This document shows, one piece after another, positions 26,185-35,102 of a DNA stretch of 64,000 bases; within the stretch, counting starts at the first letter, position 1, and each line of letters starts with the position of its first letter. Where the stretch lies: contig NZ_PEKV01000004.1 of assembly GCF_002796975.1 (NCBI RefSeq), positions 201,597 through 265,596 of the forward strand, given 5' to 3'. The notes beneath the pieces are model-generated. The model was not told the DNA's origin. It saw only the letters and a list, made by a program, of their open reading frames with translations, and ran no database searches. The position numbers and the translations under genes were made by a program. The DNA is from Ferrovibrio sp. GTDB lineage: Bacteria; Pseudomonadota; Alphaproteobacteria; Ferrovibrionales; Ferrovibrionaceae.

Positions 26185-27596
26185 TCGTCTTTGTCGACGA
26201 AGGGATTCTTGCCCTTGCGCAGATGCATGCGCACCGGCACGCCCTGCAGGTTGAAATGCTCGCGCAACCCGTTGATCAGGTAGCGCAGATAGGATTCCGG
26301 GATGTATTCGGCGCGCGGGGCAAACAGCGCCACCGTCGGCGGCCGTGCCTTCACTTGCGTGGCATACCGGATATTCACGCTGCGCCCGCCGGCCAGCGGC
26401 GGCGCATTGCGCTGGGTCATCTCGCTCAGCCAGCGATTGAGCCGCGAGGTCGGGATGCGGGTGTTCCAGCGATGGTACTGCTGCATCACGGCGGGCAGCA
26501 GGCGGTCGAGATGCCGGCCGGTCAGCGCCGACAGCGTGACGACAGGAACGCCGCGCGCCTGCGGCAGCGAACGCTCCAGCCGGTCCTCGATCTCCTTCAG
26601 CGCCAGCGCGCGATCTTCTACCGCATCCCATTTGTTGATGGCGATGACCAGCGAACGGCCTTCCTGCAGGACGTGGTCGGCGATGGTGAGATCCTGCTTG
26701 TCGAAGCCCAGTGCGCCATCCAGCACCAGCACGACAACCTGCGCCAGACGAATGGTGCGCAGGGAGTCAGCCACCGACAGCTTTTCCAGCTTCTGCTCGA
26801 CGCGCGCCTTGCGCCGCATGCCGGCGGTATCGACCAGCTTCACCTTGCGGCCGTCGTATTCCCACTGAATCGCGATGGCGTCGCGCGTCAGGCCCGGCTC
26901 CGGTCCGGTCAGCAGCCGGTCACTGCCGATCAGTGCATTCACCAGGGTCGACTTGCCCGCGTTCGGCCGGCCGACGATGGCAAGCTGGATCGGCTTGCTC
27001 GGATCGTCGATCAGCGGCGTTTCATTCTCGGGATCGAGATCGATATCGACCTCGACGAGATCGAGTTCGTCGCCGTCGTCGCCGAGAGCACCGCCGCTGC
27101 GGCCGCCGATATGCTCGATCAGCGCCACGGCCAGATCGTACATGCCCTCGCCATGTTCGGCAGAGACGGGCAGCGGATCGCCCAGTCCCAGCGCATAAGC
27201 CTCGCCCACGCCGCTCTTGCCGGCGCCGCCCTCGCATTTGTTGGCCACCAGGATCACCGGCGTCTTCTGCTTGCGCAGCCAGTTGGCGAAGTGGGAGTCG
27301 AGCGGCGTGACGCCGGCGCGGCCGTCGATCACGAACAGCACCGCATCGGCTTCCTGCACCGCTGCTTCGGTCTGCAGGCGCATGCGGCCGGTCATGCTCT
27401 CGACGTCGGAGTCTTCCAGGCCGGCGGTGTCGACGGCGGTGAATTCCAGATCGCCCAGCATGGCGGCGCCTTCGCGCCGGTCGCGCGTCACGCCCGGCGT
27501 GTCGTCGACAATGGCGAGCCGCTTGCCGACCAGACGATTGAACAGCGTCGACTTGCCGACGTTGGGCCGGCCGACGATGGCTACTTTAGCAGACAT
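26181..27596 (-). CDS. der: Ribosome-assembly GTPase Der (EngA)
   Basis: Essential GTPase for 50S subunit maturation, 471 residues, with two tandem G domains. First domain: [20 protein letters not shown]. Second domain: [21 protein letters not shown]-terminal KH-like domain follows, ending in the basic LRKGKNPF segment. All nucleotide-binding motifs are intact. bamB lies 23 bases upstream in the same direction, an order kept in many proteobacteria. Confidence 0.97.
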   Translation of the reverse strand: MSAKVAIVGRPNVGKSTLFNRLVGKRLAIVDDTPGVTRDRREGAAMLGDLEFTAVDTAGLEDSDVESMTGRMRLQTEAAVQEADAVLFVIDGRAGVTPLDSHFANWLRKQKTPVILVANKCEGGAGKSGVGEAYALGLGDPLPVSAEHGEGMYDLAVALIEHIGGRSGGALGDDGDELDLVEVDIDLDPENETPLIDDPSKPIQLAIVGRPNAGKSTLVNALIGSDRLLTGPEPGLTRDAIAIQWEYDGRKVKLVDTAGMRRKARVEQKLEKLSVADSLRTIRLAQVVVLVLDGALGFDKQDLTIADHVLQEGRSLVIAINKWDAVEDRALALKEIEDRLERSLPQARGVPVVTLSALTGRHLDRLLPAVMQQYHRWNTRIPTSRLNRWLSEMTQRNAPPLAGGRSVNIRYATQVKARPPTVALFAPRAEYIPESYLRYLINGLREHFNLQGVPVRMHLRKGKNPFVDKDD

Positions 27597-27619
27597 GATC
27601 TTCTTTCAGCGGCGCCCGA

Positions 27620-28978
27620 TCAGCGTAATGCTGTCAGTTGCGCATCTTCCGTCACGATATAAACAGTGCCGTCAGCCACGACCGGCTGCAGCGCAGCCTT
27701 GTCGGAAAGCTCCATCGCGCCGATCAGATCGCCGGTATAGGGCGAGATGGCCAGCATGCGTTCGTCGCTGGAGGCAACCAGCAGGCGGTCGCCGGCCAGC
27801 ACCGGGCCCCACCAGGTGATCACGCCCTTGTTGGTGCGTGCCTTGGGATCGAGATAGCGGCGCAGCTGGCGGATCCACTTCACCTTGCCGTCGCGGCGCG
27901 ACAGGCAGAGGATTTCGGAATCGATGGTGATGGCATAGATGAAATCGCCGGCGATCCAGGGCGTCTGGATGCTGGGGATCACGCGCTCCCAGATGCGTTC
28001 GCCGGTGCGCAGATCGAGCGCCACGAAGCGGCCCGACTGACTGACGGCGTAGACGCGGCCGCGGTCGATCACCGGGCGGCCGTTGATGTCGTTCAGCGCG
28101 CCGGCCTGGCTGAAACGGCCGCTGGCGCGCACCAGCTGCTCGCCCCAGGCGACGGTGCCGGTATCGGCGCGCAGCGCGAGGATTTCGCCCGACGAATACG
28201 GCGCCACCACGGTGTTGCCCTCGACCGCCGGATTGGCGGCGCCGAGGAAACCGGCCGGTTCGGCGATGCCGGCATGGGTCCACAGTTCGGCGCCGCGCTC
28301 GATGTCGAGCGCATGGATCTGGTTGTCCTGGGTGATGACGAAGACGCGGCCGGCATCGGCAGTCGGCGCGCCGCGGATCGGCTGCTTCAGCTGCGTCGCC
28401 CAGTAGGCGCGGCCGGTGGACGGCTCGAGCGCCACGACATCGCCGTAGCCGGTGGCGACGAACAGCCTGTCGGCATGCCAGGCCAGCCCGCCGCCGGTGG
28501 CGCCGCTTTCCTCGCGGCGCGGCGTGAGGTCGACGCGCCACAGCCGCTTGCCGGTTTTGGCATCGAAGGCGCTGATATGGGCGGCGGCATCCATGGCAAA
28601 GACGCGGCCGCCGGCGATCACCGGCTGGGCCAGGATCTTCTGTTCTTCATCGGCCTCTTCGCCAAGATCGGCAGTCCAGGCGGTGCGCAGCTTGTCGCCG
28701 AGTTCAAGATGCTGCATCGCATGGCCAGGATAGCCGCCGGCCTGCGGCCAGTCGGGATTGCGCCACGGCTTGGGCAAAGCCACCGGCGTTTCGGCCAGCT
28801 GCGGATCGGGATCGAGCTGACTGTCGAACGCCAGCACCGAGATGCGTTCACCGGTCGCCTCGATCTTCTGTTCGTTGTCGAACCAGCTGCCGATGGTCTC
28901 GCAGCCCGCAAGGCCGAGCGCCACGACCGCGAGGATGGCGAGACGCTGCTTGGTCCGTATGGTCACCTGGCCGATCAT
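27620..28978 (-). CDS. bamB: Outer-membrane protein assembly factor BamB
   Basis: Lipoprotein of the BAM complex, 452 residues. The signal sequence ends in a lipobox LGLAGC, so the mature protein is lipidated at Cys. The rest is a PQQ-type eight-bladed beta-propeller with repeated AxDxxTGxxxW-like strands (FDAKTGKRLWRV, LRTGERIWERV). It helps deliver outer-membrane proteins to BamA. The ATG at 28978 is used; the ORF-track start 55 codons upstream lies inside the preceding gene. It stands between der and a YfgM-like gene. Confidence 0.93.
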   Translation of the reverse strand: MIGQVTIRTKQRLAILAVVALGLAGCETIGSWFDNEQKIEATGERISVLAFDSQLDPDPQLAETPVALPKPWRNPDWPQAGGYPGHAMQHLELGDKLRTAWTADLGEEADEEQKILAQPVIAGGRVFAMDAAAHISAFDAKTGKRLWRVDLTPRREESGATGGGLAWHADRLFVATGYGDVVALEPSTGRAYWATQLKQPIRGAPTADAGRVFVITQDNQIHALDIERGAELWTHAGIAEPAGFLGAANPAVEGNTVVAPYSSGEILALRADTGTVAWGEQLVRASGRFSQAGALNDINGRPVIDRGRVYAVSQSGRFVALDLRTGERIWERVIPSIQTPWIAGDFIYAITIDSEILCLSRRDGKVKWIRQLRRYLDPKARTNKGVITWWGPVLAGDRLLVASSDERMLAISPYTGDLIGAMELSDKAALQPVVADGTVYIVTEDAQLTALR

Positions 28979-29000
28979 TGAGCTGCCCCGATGCGTCGTT

Positions 29001-29651
29001 TTACTGGACCGGACCGCCGAGCGCGGCCAGCAACTCGGTGGCGCGGCCACGCAGGCCGGTCGGCACCAGCGGATCGTCGGCCAGCGCGGTGAGCTGGCGG
29101 CGCGCCTCTTCGGTATTGCCGGCCTTGAGTTCGGCCACGGCATTCAGTTCGCGCGCATTGTAGGACCAGGGGCTGTCGCTGGTGATGCCGGCCAGGCGCT
29201 GCTTCACCTGGTCGGGCGCCAGCGTGCCGAGGCCATGGAAGACGGCGAGATAACGGGCGAGGTCGCGGAAGCGCGGCGCATTGCTGCTGTCGGCGGCAAT
29301 AGCGTCGTAAACGGCGACCGCGCCGGCGATGTCCTTGGCTTCGACCAGGTTGGCGGCCTGCTGGAACCGCGCGAGCTGCGCGTAACCGTCGGCACCGCCC
29401 TTGGAAAGATCGGCAAAGGCGGTGGCGGCATCGGCCGGCTTGCCGGACTGGGCCATGGTAAGCGCGCTGCTGAAGCGGGCGCCGGCGGCGGCGATCTTCT
29501 CGGCCTGCCAGCCCTTCCACAATTCATACCCGGCGACACCGGCCAGGATCACAAACACCAGGCCGAAGATGACGGGGCTCCAGCGTTTCCAGAACTTTTC
29601 CGCCTTGTCGCGGCGGACTTCCTCGTCGACTTCCTCGATAAAATTGGCCAA
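29001..29651 (-). CDS. YfgM-like tetratricopeptide membrane protein
   Basis: Protein of 216 residues: a short cytoplasmic start (NFIEEVDEEVRRDKAEKFWKRW), one membrane helix (SPVIFGLVFVILAGVAGYELW), then a periplasmic helical-repeat region (TPR_21/YfgM type). YfgM works with periplasmic chaperones near the Sec translocon and is classically encoded next to bamB. The start is probably the TTG at 29651, with a GGAGTAGGGG purine-rich site just before it; an in-frame ATG at 29717 is less likely. It is first of the yfgM-bamB-der unit. Confidence 0.85.
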   Translation of the reverse strand: MANFIEEVDEEVRRDKAEKFWKRWSPVIFGLVFVILAGVAGYELWKGWQAEKIAAAGARFSSALTMAQSGKPADAATAFADLSKGGADGYAQLARFQQAANLVEAKDIAGAVAVYDAIAADSSNAPRFRDLARYLAVFHGLGTLAPDQVKQRLAGITSDSPWSYNARELNAVAELKAGNTEEARRQLTALADDPLVPTGLRGRATELLAALGGPVQ

Positions 29652-29794
29652 GCCCCTACTCCGCAGACACGAATCGCCACATCCGGTTCGCAGGCGAACC
29701 GAAAACAGCGCGCACATTACCCGGATCGCCCGGCGATAGCAAAGCCCGGAAGACTCCCAATTTTTAAGGTAACCATTTGATAATACTTAGACTC

Positions 29795-29823
29795 TTGGCA
29801 AGTCTGACGAAATCGCCTAATCT
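29795..29823 (+). promoter_or_regulatory. Probable promoter of the 29891 gene
   Basis: TTGGCA, 17-base spacer, TAATCT; -35 matches 5 of 6 consensus bases, -10 is weaker. It lies about 67 bases before the start codon in a relatively AT-rich stretch. Confidence 0.4.
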
Positions 29824-29890
29824 CTGCCCGCATTCGCCACCGAGGGCTGCGGCCCGTTTCGCCATAAGGCGTCGCTGAGGGGGAAGTTCG

Positions 29891-30547
29891 ATGCGTCGAT
29901 TTTGGATTGCGGCGATCACGGTTGTGATCTGCGCCAGTGCTGCCGGAGTCGCTTCCGCCCAATCGAAGAAGGGCGCCAAGCCGACTGCCCTGATTCCCTT
30001 CGAGATCGAACGCGCCAAGGAGCGCGGCGGCAGCAGCGGCATGATCCGGCTGAACGACGACGTCGCCCGCATGTCGGCCACGCGCATCATCGAGATGCCG
30101 GTGGTGGACGGCCGCATGGGCGACCACGCCCGGCTCGACAACCTGGAACTCTTCTTCCCCTATGGCAGCGTCGTGCTGGCCACGGCGGAATTCCACAAGT
30201 ACCGCCCGGCGCTGCTGGCTGCCAGTAACAACGCGGTGCCTGAATTCAATCTCGATCCGCATTACGACCGGGTGAAAACCTTCGATAGCCAGCTTGGCCG
30301 TGTCTGCGCGACCGAGAACTTCGCCGATGGTCGCCGCACCGAGATGCGCATCAGCTCCGACCGCGTGATGTCGGTGGTGCATGTTACGCCGGCGAAATAT
30401 GCCGGCCCGGGCGCACAGGAGAATCCCTCCTACAAGGTGGTCAGCGGCCTGGAGATACGCTTCCTGTCGTTCAAGGAGCCGGAAGCCGAGCGGCTCTATC
30501 GCCAGTGCCAGCGCCCGAGCGGGGCGAAGGTTTCGTCGGCGAAGTAA
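29891..30547 (+). CDS. Exported protein of unknown function
   Basis: Protein of 218 residues. A cleavable signal peptide is clear (MRRFWIAAITVVICASAAGVASAQ). The mature part is soluble, with charged segments such as IERAKERGGSSGMIRLNDDVARMS, two cysteines about 165 residues into the chain and near the end (RVCATEN, RQCQRP) that could pair in the periplasm, and no recognisable domain. GGGGGAAG stands five bases before the ATG. A 55-residue membrane-protein gene follows after 19 bases. Confidence 0.75.
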   Translation: MRRFWIAAITVVICASAAGVASAQSKKGAKPTALIPFEIERAKERGGSSGMIRLNDDVARMSATRIIEMPVVDGRMGDHARLDNLELFFPYGSVVLATAEFHKYRPALLAASNNAVPEFNLDPHYDRVKTFDSQLGRVCATENFADGRRTEMRISSDRVMSVVHVTPAKYAGPGAQENPSYKVVSGLEIRFLSFKEPEAERLYRQCQRPSGAKVSSAK

Positions 30548-30566
30548 TCGCCACCCGCTTTCCCCC

Positions 30567-30734
30567 ATGACTGGTTCGGATTGGTTACAGCTGGCCGCCA
30601 TCCTGATGGCAGCCTTGCTGATTCTGCCGGCTGCGCTTCGGTTACCGTGGAAAAACACACGGATACTGGCCTTTGCCGCGATCTGGCTGGCGATCTTCGC
30701 CGGCATCGCCCTGCTCTGGCGCCTGCTGAACTAG
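30567..30734 (+). CDS. Small two-helix membrane protein
   Basis: Protein of 55 residues, visible only as the tail of a longer ORF in the track. Two hydrophobic segments (WLQLAAILMAALLILPAAL and ILAFAAIWLAIFAGIALLW) are joined by a basic turn. Hydrophobicity and a start just after the preceding gene's stop support it as real; no strong ribosome-binding site is seen, so coupling to the upstream gene is likely. Function unknown. Confidence 0.6.
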   Translation: MTGSDWLQLAAILMAALLILPAALRLPWKNTRILAFAAIWLAIFAGIALLWRLLN

Positions 30735-30817
30735 CCGCGCTTTCTCACGCAATTTTTATCAGGGTCTGGTGCAGTGCTGCCGCTATCCTGCGGCATCCTG
30801 CAACCGGAGAAAACCCG

Positions 30818-31675
30818 ATGAATGCCGATCTGCTCAGTCTCATGCCGAAGGTGGACTTCTCCCGCCGCGGCTTCATGGCCACCAGCCTGATCACCGGCTT
30901 TACCGTCGCTGCCGGTCCGGTGATGGCCCAGACCGCCATCAAGACCGACACCACCGGGCTGACCGCGGGCGAGGTCGACATCCCGGTGCCGGGCGGCACG
31001 ATGAAGGCCTATCGCGCCCAGCCTTCGGGCGCCGGTCCCTTCCCCACCATCCTGGTGGTGCAGGAAATCTTCGGCGTGCACGAATACATCAAGGATACCT
31101 GCCGCCGCTTCGCCAAGCAGGGTTTCCAGGCGATCGCCGGCGACCTCTATGCACGCCAGGCCGACATGAGCAAGGTGACCGACATGCAGGGCGCCGTCGC
31201 CGTTGCCGGCAAGGTACCGGACAAGCAGGTGATGGCCGATCTGGACGCCACCGCCGCCTGGGCCGCCAGGAACGGCGGCAACCCGAACAAGTTGGGCATC
31301 ACCGGTTTCTGCTGGGGCGGCCGCATCACCTGGCTCTATGCAGCGCATAATCCGAAGGTGAAGGCCGGCGTGGCCTGGTATGGCCGACTGGTCGGCAATT
31401 CGACCGAACTGACGCCGAAGCATCCGATCGATCTGGTGAAGGATCTGAAAGCGCCGGTGCTGGGTCTTTACGGCGGCGCCGACCAGGGCATTCCGGTCGC
31501 CACCGTGGAACAGATGAAGGCGGCGCTGGACGCCAACAAGAAGTTCAACACCTTCTACGTCTATCCCGACACGCCGCATGCCTTCCATGCCGACTACCGC
31601 CCGAGCTATCGCAAGGAGCAGGCGGAAGACGGCTTCGGCAAAGCCGTGGCCTTCTTCAAGCTGCATATGGGGTAA
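30818..31675 (+). CDS. Dienelactone hydrolase family protein with Tat signal
   Basis: Alpha/beta hydrolase of 285 residues. The N-terminus carries a twin-arginine signal (SRRGFMATSLITGF..GPVMAQ). The catalytic nucleophile cysteine is in GFCWGG, with E in VVQEIFGVHEY, D in YGGADQGIP and H in DTPHAFH, so the triad is complete. Family members open dienelactones or related esters; most are cytoplasmic, while Tat export places this one in the periplasm as a folded enzyme. The ATG at 30818 is preferred to the ORF-track start. An inverted repeat pair and a terminator follow. Confidence 0.9.
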   Translation: MNADLLSLMPKVDFSRRGFMATSLITGFTVAAGPVMAQTAIKTDTTGLTAGEVDIPVPGGTMKAYRAQPSGAGPFPTILVVQEIFGVHEYIKDTCRRFAKQGFQAIAGDLYARQADMSKVTDMQGAVAVAGKVPDKQVMADLDATAAWAARNGGNPNKLGITGFCWGGRITWLYAAHNPKVKAGVAWYGRLVGNSTELTPKHPIDLVKDLKAPVLGLYGGADQGIPVATVEQMKAALDANKKFNTFYVYPDTPHAFHADYRPSYRKEQAEDGFGKAVAFFKLHMG

Positions 31676-31683
31676 ATATTCTT

Positions 31684-31747
31684 CGTCGTTCCCGCGAAGG
31701 CGGGAACCCAGTGGGTGGACTGGATCCCCGCTTTCGCGGGGATGACG
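31684..31747. repeat. REP-like inverted pair E
   Basis: Left arm CGTCGTTCCCGCGAAGGCGG.. ending CCCAG; right arm CTGGATCCCCGCTTTCGCGG.. ending ATGACG, separated by eight bases. The arms are imperfect inverts of each other and the same type as the pair at 23950, with CCCGC-GAA-GCGGG cores. Confidence 0.85.
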
Positions 31748-31760
31748 AGAAGATAAAGAA

Positions 31761-31784
31761 AAGGCCCGCCGGAAGGCGGGCCTT
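31761..31784 (-). terminator. Intrinsic terminator of the HU gene
   Basis: AAGGCCCGCC-GGAA-GGCGGGCCTT, perfect 10-bp stem. On the minus strand it is followed by TTCTTTATC, 25 bases after the HU stop codon. It can also stop plus-strand transcripts from the hydrolase gene. Confidence 0.85.
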
Positions 31785-31809
31785 ATGCTTTGCGCGTCTG
31801 CGCGAAGTC

Positions 31810-32079
31810 TTACAGCCGGCCCTTCAGTGCGGTCGACGCCTTGAAGCGTACCGACTTGCTGGCTGCGATCTTGATCGCTTCGCCGGTCTGCGGATTGCGG
31901 CCCTTGCGCGCGGCGCGTTTGGAAACCTTGAAGGTGCCGAAGCCGACGATGGTGAAGCTGCCTTCCTTCTTCAGCGCTTTCGCCATCGCCTCGAACACCG
32001 CATCGACCGCCTCGCCCGACGCAGCCTTGGTGGCGCCGGTGGTTTCGCGCACGATTTCGATCAGATCAGCCTTGTTCAT
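31810..32079 (-). CDS. hup: HU-family DNA-binding protein
   Basis: Nucleoid protein of 89 residues that bends DNA as a dimer. Full HU pattern: MNKADLIEIVRE, GFGTFKVSKRAARKGRNPQTGE for the DNA-gripping arm, and AASKSVRFKASTALK at the end. The GRNPQTGE arm tip is intact. GGAGGGG stands close upstream of the ATG. HU rather than IHF is favoured by the arm sequence and length. Single gene with its own terminator. Confidence 0.95.
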   Translation of the reverse strand: MNKADLIEIVRETTGATKAASGEAVDAVFEAMAKALKKEGSFTIVGFGTFKVSKRAARKGRNPQTGEAIKIAASKSVRFKASTALKGRL

Positions 32080-32239
32080 ATTCCCCTCCAGTTTCTGCGG
32101 ATCGTACCCGCCATACAGAATCGGACGATCCGCAGCGGGTGAAAGCAGTTACTCATATCCCCGCCGGCAAACAAGCCGCAACGGCGGCAGAACAGGCTTG
32201 ATTTGCGCGGCGAATCAGAGCTTCAGCGAGTCGGAACGA

Positions 32240-32253
32240 TTGATCGAGATCAA
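32240..32253 (+). promoter_or_regulatory. FNR/FixK-type binding site
   Basis: TTGATCGAGATCAA is a perfect TTGAT-N4-ATCAA palindrome, the site of FNR/FixK/Anr-type regulators. Its centre lies 41.5 bases before a start point placed by a TAGACT -10 box (32276-32281), the exact class II activator geometry. The next gene is the 35-residue protein at 32317. Confidence 0.8.
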
Positions 32254-32275
32254 GGTTGCGCGACAGAGAGCGATT

Positions 32276-32281
32276 TAGACT
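32276..32281 (+). promoter_or_regulatory. -10 box of the FNR-type class II promoter
   Basis: TAGACT matches TATAAT at four of six positions and sits where a class II FNR site centred at 32246.5 requires. No -35 box is needed in this promoter class. Transcription would begin near 32288, giving a leader of about 29 bases with GGAG. Confidence 0.6.
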
Positions 32282-32316
32282 TCAGGGAGTATCCGGCGAC
32301 AAACACGGAGTCTCCC

Positions 32317-32424
32317 ATGCCGCTCGCACAAGCCCTGTTCCTGGTCGCCGTAATCGGCGCCTTCATCCTGTTCGGCGTGACACTGGCCTTCTGCCGCGCG
32401 ACGTCGAAAGACCTGCCGAAGTAA
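32317..32424 (+). CDS. 35-residue single-pass membrane microprotein
   Basis: Seen in the track only as the end of a longer ORF. The protein is MPLAQALFLVAVIGAFILFG followed by VTLAFCRATSKDLPK: one membrane helix with a short basic tail. GGAG lies eight bases before the ATG, and an FNR/FixK-type promoter is correctly spaced upstream, which argues strongly that this is a gene expressed under low oxygen. Small proteins of this kind often join respiratory or stress complexes; no partner is encoded next to it. It ends three bases before the converging hutH end. Confidence 0.72.
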   Translation: MPLAQALFLVAVIGAFILFGVTLAFCRATSKDLPK

Positions 32425-32427
32425 CGC

Positions 32428-33954
32428 TCAGTACAGCAGCGCAGCGGGCAGCAGGCGGCGCAACTCGCCCGACCGCACCAAAGCCTTGGCTGCAGCCAGA
32501 TCGGGCGCGAGATAGCGATCCTGCGCCATGAACGACACCTGAGCCCGCAGCAGCGCCTGCGCCGCCAGCAGTTTGTCGGAGGTCACCAGCGGCGCGCGCA
32601 GATCCACGCCCTGCGCGGCACAAAGCCATTCGACCGCAACGATGCCGGCGGCATTCTCGGCCATGGCCAGCAGGCGATAGCCGGCATGCGCCGCCATCGA
32701 GACATGATCCTCCTGATTGGCCGAAGTCGGGATCGTATCGATGCTGGCCGGATGGGCACGCTGCTTATTCTCGGAGGCCAGCGCCGCCGCCGTCACCTGC
32801 GCGATCATGAAACCGGAATTGATGCCAGGATCTGGGGCGAGGAAAGCAGGCAGCCCACTGAGCACCGGATCGACCAGCAGCGAGATGCGGCGCTCCGAGA
32901 TATTGCCGGTCTCGGCCAACGCGATCGCGATCATGTCGGCGGCAAAGGCCACCGGTTCGGCATGGAAGTTGCCGCCCGACAGAATCGCACCGTCGTCGAA
33001 CACCAGCGGATTATCGGAAACACCGTTGGATTCGATCCCCAGCGTAACGGCCACATTGCGCAGCATATCCAGCACCGCGCCCATCACCTGCGGCTGGCAG
33101 CGCAGGCAATACGGATCCTGCACGCGTTCGTCGCCCTGGCGGTGCGAGGCGCGGATCGCCGAACCTTCCAGCAGATGCAGCAGCAGATCGGCCACCGCGA
33201 TCTGGCCGGGCTGACCGCGCGCGGCATGGATGCGGGGATCGAAGGGCGTGTCGCTGCCGGCGGCGGCATCGGTGCTGAGCGCACCGCAAACCAGCGCTGC
33301 CGCGATCACGTCTTCCGTGGCAAACAATCCGGCCAGCGCGAGCGCGGTGGAAACCTGTGTGCCGTTGAGCAGGGCCAGGCCTTCCTTGGCGCCGAGCGTG
33401 AGCGGCGCAAGGCCGGCCTGCTTCAGGCCGTCGAGGGCGCACATCTCCACGCCGCCGATGCGCACACTGCCCTCGCCGAGCAGCGGCAGCACCAGATGTG
33501 CCAGCGGCGCCAGATCGCCCGAAGCGCCGACCGACCCTTGCGCTGGAATGCAGGGCAGCACATCGGCATTCAGCAATGCCTGCAGCGCGGCAATGGTGGT
33601 CCACTGCACGCCGGAGAAGCCCTGCGCGAGGCTGTTGATCTTGAGCAGCAGGATCAGGCGCACCACGGCATCGGGCAGCAGCGGCCCGGTGCCGACCGCA
33701 TGACTGAGCACCAGCCGGCGCTGCAGTTCCGCCACCTGATCGGGCGGAATGCGCACCTTGGCGAGTTTGCCGAAACCGGTATTGATGCCGTAGACCGGCG
33801 CATCGCCGGCAGCCGCGGCTGCCACCAGCGCGGCGGATTTATCCACAGCCGGGCGTACTGCCGCCGGTTCCAGGGTCACAGTCATCCGGCCGCCGCGATA
33901 CAGCGCGGCGATCTCTGACAGCGACAGTTTCCCGGGCAGCAATCGGCAGGACAT
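32428..33954 (-). CDS. hutH: Histidine ammonia-lyase
   Basis: Deaminates histidine to urocanate, 508 residues. The MIO prosthetic group forms from the Ala-Ser-Gly in [22 protein letters not shown] supplies the catalytic tyrosine region. The selectivity pair is Ser-His (LVLSHAVG), as in histidine lyases and unlike tyrosine or phenylalanine lyases. The start at 33954 follows AGGAG. No hutU, hutI, hutG or hutC gene lies in the window, so this is an isolated copy. It is divergent from an ABC-transporter operon, with a GntR/HutC-like dyad between. Confidence 0.93.
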   Translation of the reverse strand: MSCRLLPGKLSLSEIAALYRGGRMTVTLEPAAVRPAVDKSAALVAAAAAGDAPVYGINTGFGKLAKVRIPPDQVAELQRRLVLSHAVGTGPLLPDAVVRLILLLKINSLAQGFSGVQWTTIAALQALLNADVLPCIPAQGSVGASGDLAPLAHLVLPLLGEGSVRIGGVEMCALDGLKQAGLAPLTLGAKEGLALLNGTQVSTALALAGLFATEDVIAAALVCGALSTDAAAGSDTPFDPRIHAARGQPGQIAVADLLLHLLEGSAIRASHRQGDERVQDPYCLRCQPQVMGAVLDMLRNVAVTLGIESNGVSDNPLVFDDGAILSGGNFHAEPVAFAADMIAIALAETGNISERRISLLVDPVLSGLPAFLAPDPGINSGFMIAQVTAAALASENKQRAHPASIDTIPTSANQEDHVSMAAHAGYRLLAMAENAAGIVAVEWLCAAQGVDLRAPLVTSDKLLAAQALLRAQVSFMAQDRYLAPDLAAAKALVRSGELRRLLPAALLY

Positions 33955-34027
33955 GGATGCACTCCTGTCGTCTATGGGCCTGTTTTCTGGGCAGTTCGAT
34001 CCTAGCACGGTACGGCGGCGAACTTCA

Positions 34028-34041
34028 CTTGTCTATACATG
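34028..34041. promoter_or_regulatory. CTTGT-N4-ACATG dyad, possible HutC/GntR-type operator
   Basis: CTTGTCTATACATG in the hutH-ABC divergent gap is one mismatch from a CTTGT-N4-ACAAG dyad, the general form bound by GntR-family regulators of the HutC type. Position between hutH and the transporter fits joint control. Assignment is inference. Confidence 0.4.
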
Positions 34042-34141
34042 CATATTTGACTTGCCGGCTTTCGCGGCAGGGTCTTAGATTGTGCAGCTGCGAATGGCCA
34101 TGACGGCTGTTCGCTCAGACCTAGAGCGGGGGTTTTAGGAT

Positions 34142-35092
34142 ATGACGAAGACTTGGATTGCGGGCGTTGCTGCGGCAGCCGCCCTTTTCGCGGCACCTGC
34201 CATGGCGCAGAATATGCCGAAGGTCGTGCTGGGCATGAGCGGCTGGACCGGCTTTGCGCCGCTGACGCTGGCTGCCGAAGCCGGCCTGTTCAAGAAGCAC
34301 GGCGTGGATGTCGAGATCAAGTTCATCCCGCAGAAGGACCGTCACCTGACGGTGGCCGCCGGCGCGACGCAGGCGGTTGCCACCACGGTCGACACCTATG
34401 TGGCCTGGACTTCGGCCGGCATTCCGCTGACCCAGGTGCTGCTGCTCGACAAGTCGAAGGGCGGCGACGGCGTGGCCGTGCGCAACAACATCAACAGCAT
34501 CAAGGAACTGAAGGGCAAGACCATCGCCGTCGATGGCGCCGGCACCACGCCGTATTTCGTGCTGATGGTAATGCTGCATCGGAACGGCATGGGCCCGAAG
34601 GACGTGCAGATGGCCACACTGGCACCGAATCCGGCCGCACAGGCTTTCGTGGCCGGCCAGTATGATGCCGCCTCGACCTATGAGCCGTATCTGTCGTCGA
34701 TCCGCAATGCGCCGGACAAGGGCAAGATCCTGCACACCACGATCGAATATCCGGTGGTGGTCGACATGGTTGCTTTCCAGCCCGACTTCATCAAGAAGAA
34801 CCGCAAGACCGTGCAGGGTGTGGTTGACGGCTATTTCGACGCGCTGGCGATGATCAAGACCCAGCCCGACAAGTCCTACGAGATCATGGGTGCCAAGGTG
34901 AAGCAGACCGGCCCGGATTTCGCCAAGTCGGCCTCGTTCATCGCCTGGCAGGACAAGGCCGCCAACCAGGCCTATTTCAAGGGCGATCTGCAGGCCTTCA
35001 TGAAGGAAGCCGCCGACATCCAGCTTGAATCCGGCGTGATCAAGAAGATCCCGGACCTCAAGGCTCTGGTCGACGACAGCTTTATCAAGTGA
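34142..35092 (+). CDS. ABC transporter substrate-binding protein, NitT/TauT family
   Basis: Periplasmic binding protein of 316 residues. A signal peptide (MTKTWIAGVAAAAALFAAPAMAQ) is followed by the NMT1/SsuA-like fold (GWTGFAPLTLAAEAGLFKKHGVDVEI, then AVATTVDTYVAWTSAGIP). The family binds nitrate, sulfonates, thiamine precursors and similar compounds; the specific ligand is not deducible. It is first of a three-gene importer unit and divergent from hutH, which hints at a nitrogenous or imidazole-type substrate; this is inference. Confidence 0.9.
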   Translation: MTKTWIAGVAAAAALFAAPAMAQNMPKVVLGMSGWTGFAPLTLAAEAGLFKKHGVDVEIKFIPQKDRHLTVAAGATQAVATTVDTYVAWTSAGIPLTQVLLLDKSKGGDGVAVRNNINSIKELKGKTIAVDGAGTTPYFVLMVMLHRNGMGPKDVQMATLAPNPAAQAFVAGQYDAASTYEPYLSSIRNAPDKGKILHTTIEYPVVVDMVAFQPDFIKKNRKTVQGVVDGYFDALAMIKTQPDKSYEIMGAKVKQTGPDFAKSASFIAWQDKAANQAYFKGDLQAFMKEAADIQLESGVIKKIPDLKALVDDSFIK

Positions 35093-35102
35093 GCCTGCTT
35101 TA

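Noticed and set aside
34050-34080. Promoter starting with TTGACT before the ABC-transporter operon
   Set aside because: No acceptable -10 sequence at 16-19 bases; the nearest (TTAGAT) is too far away.
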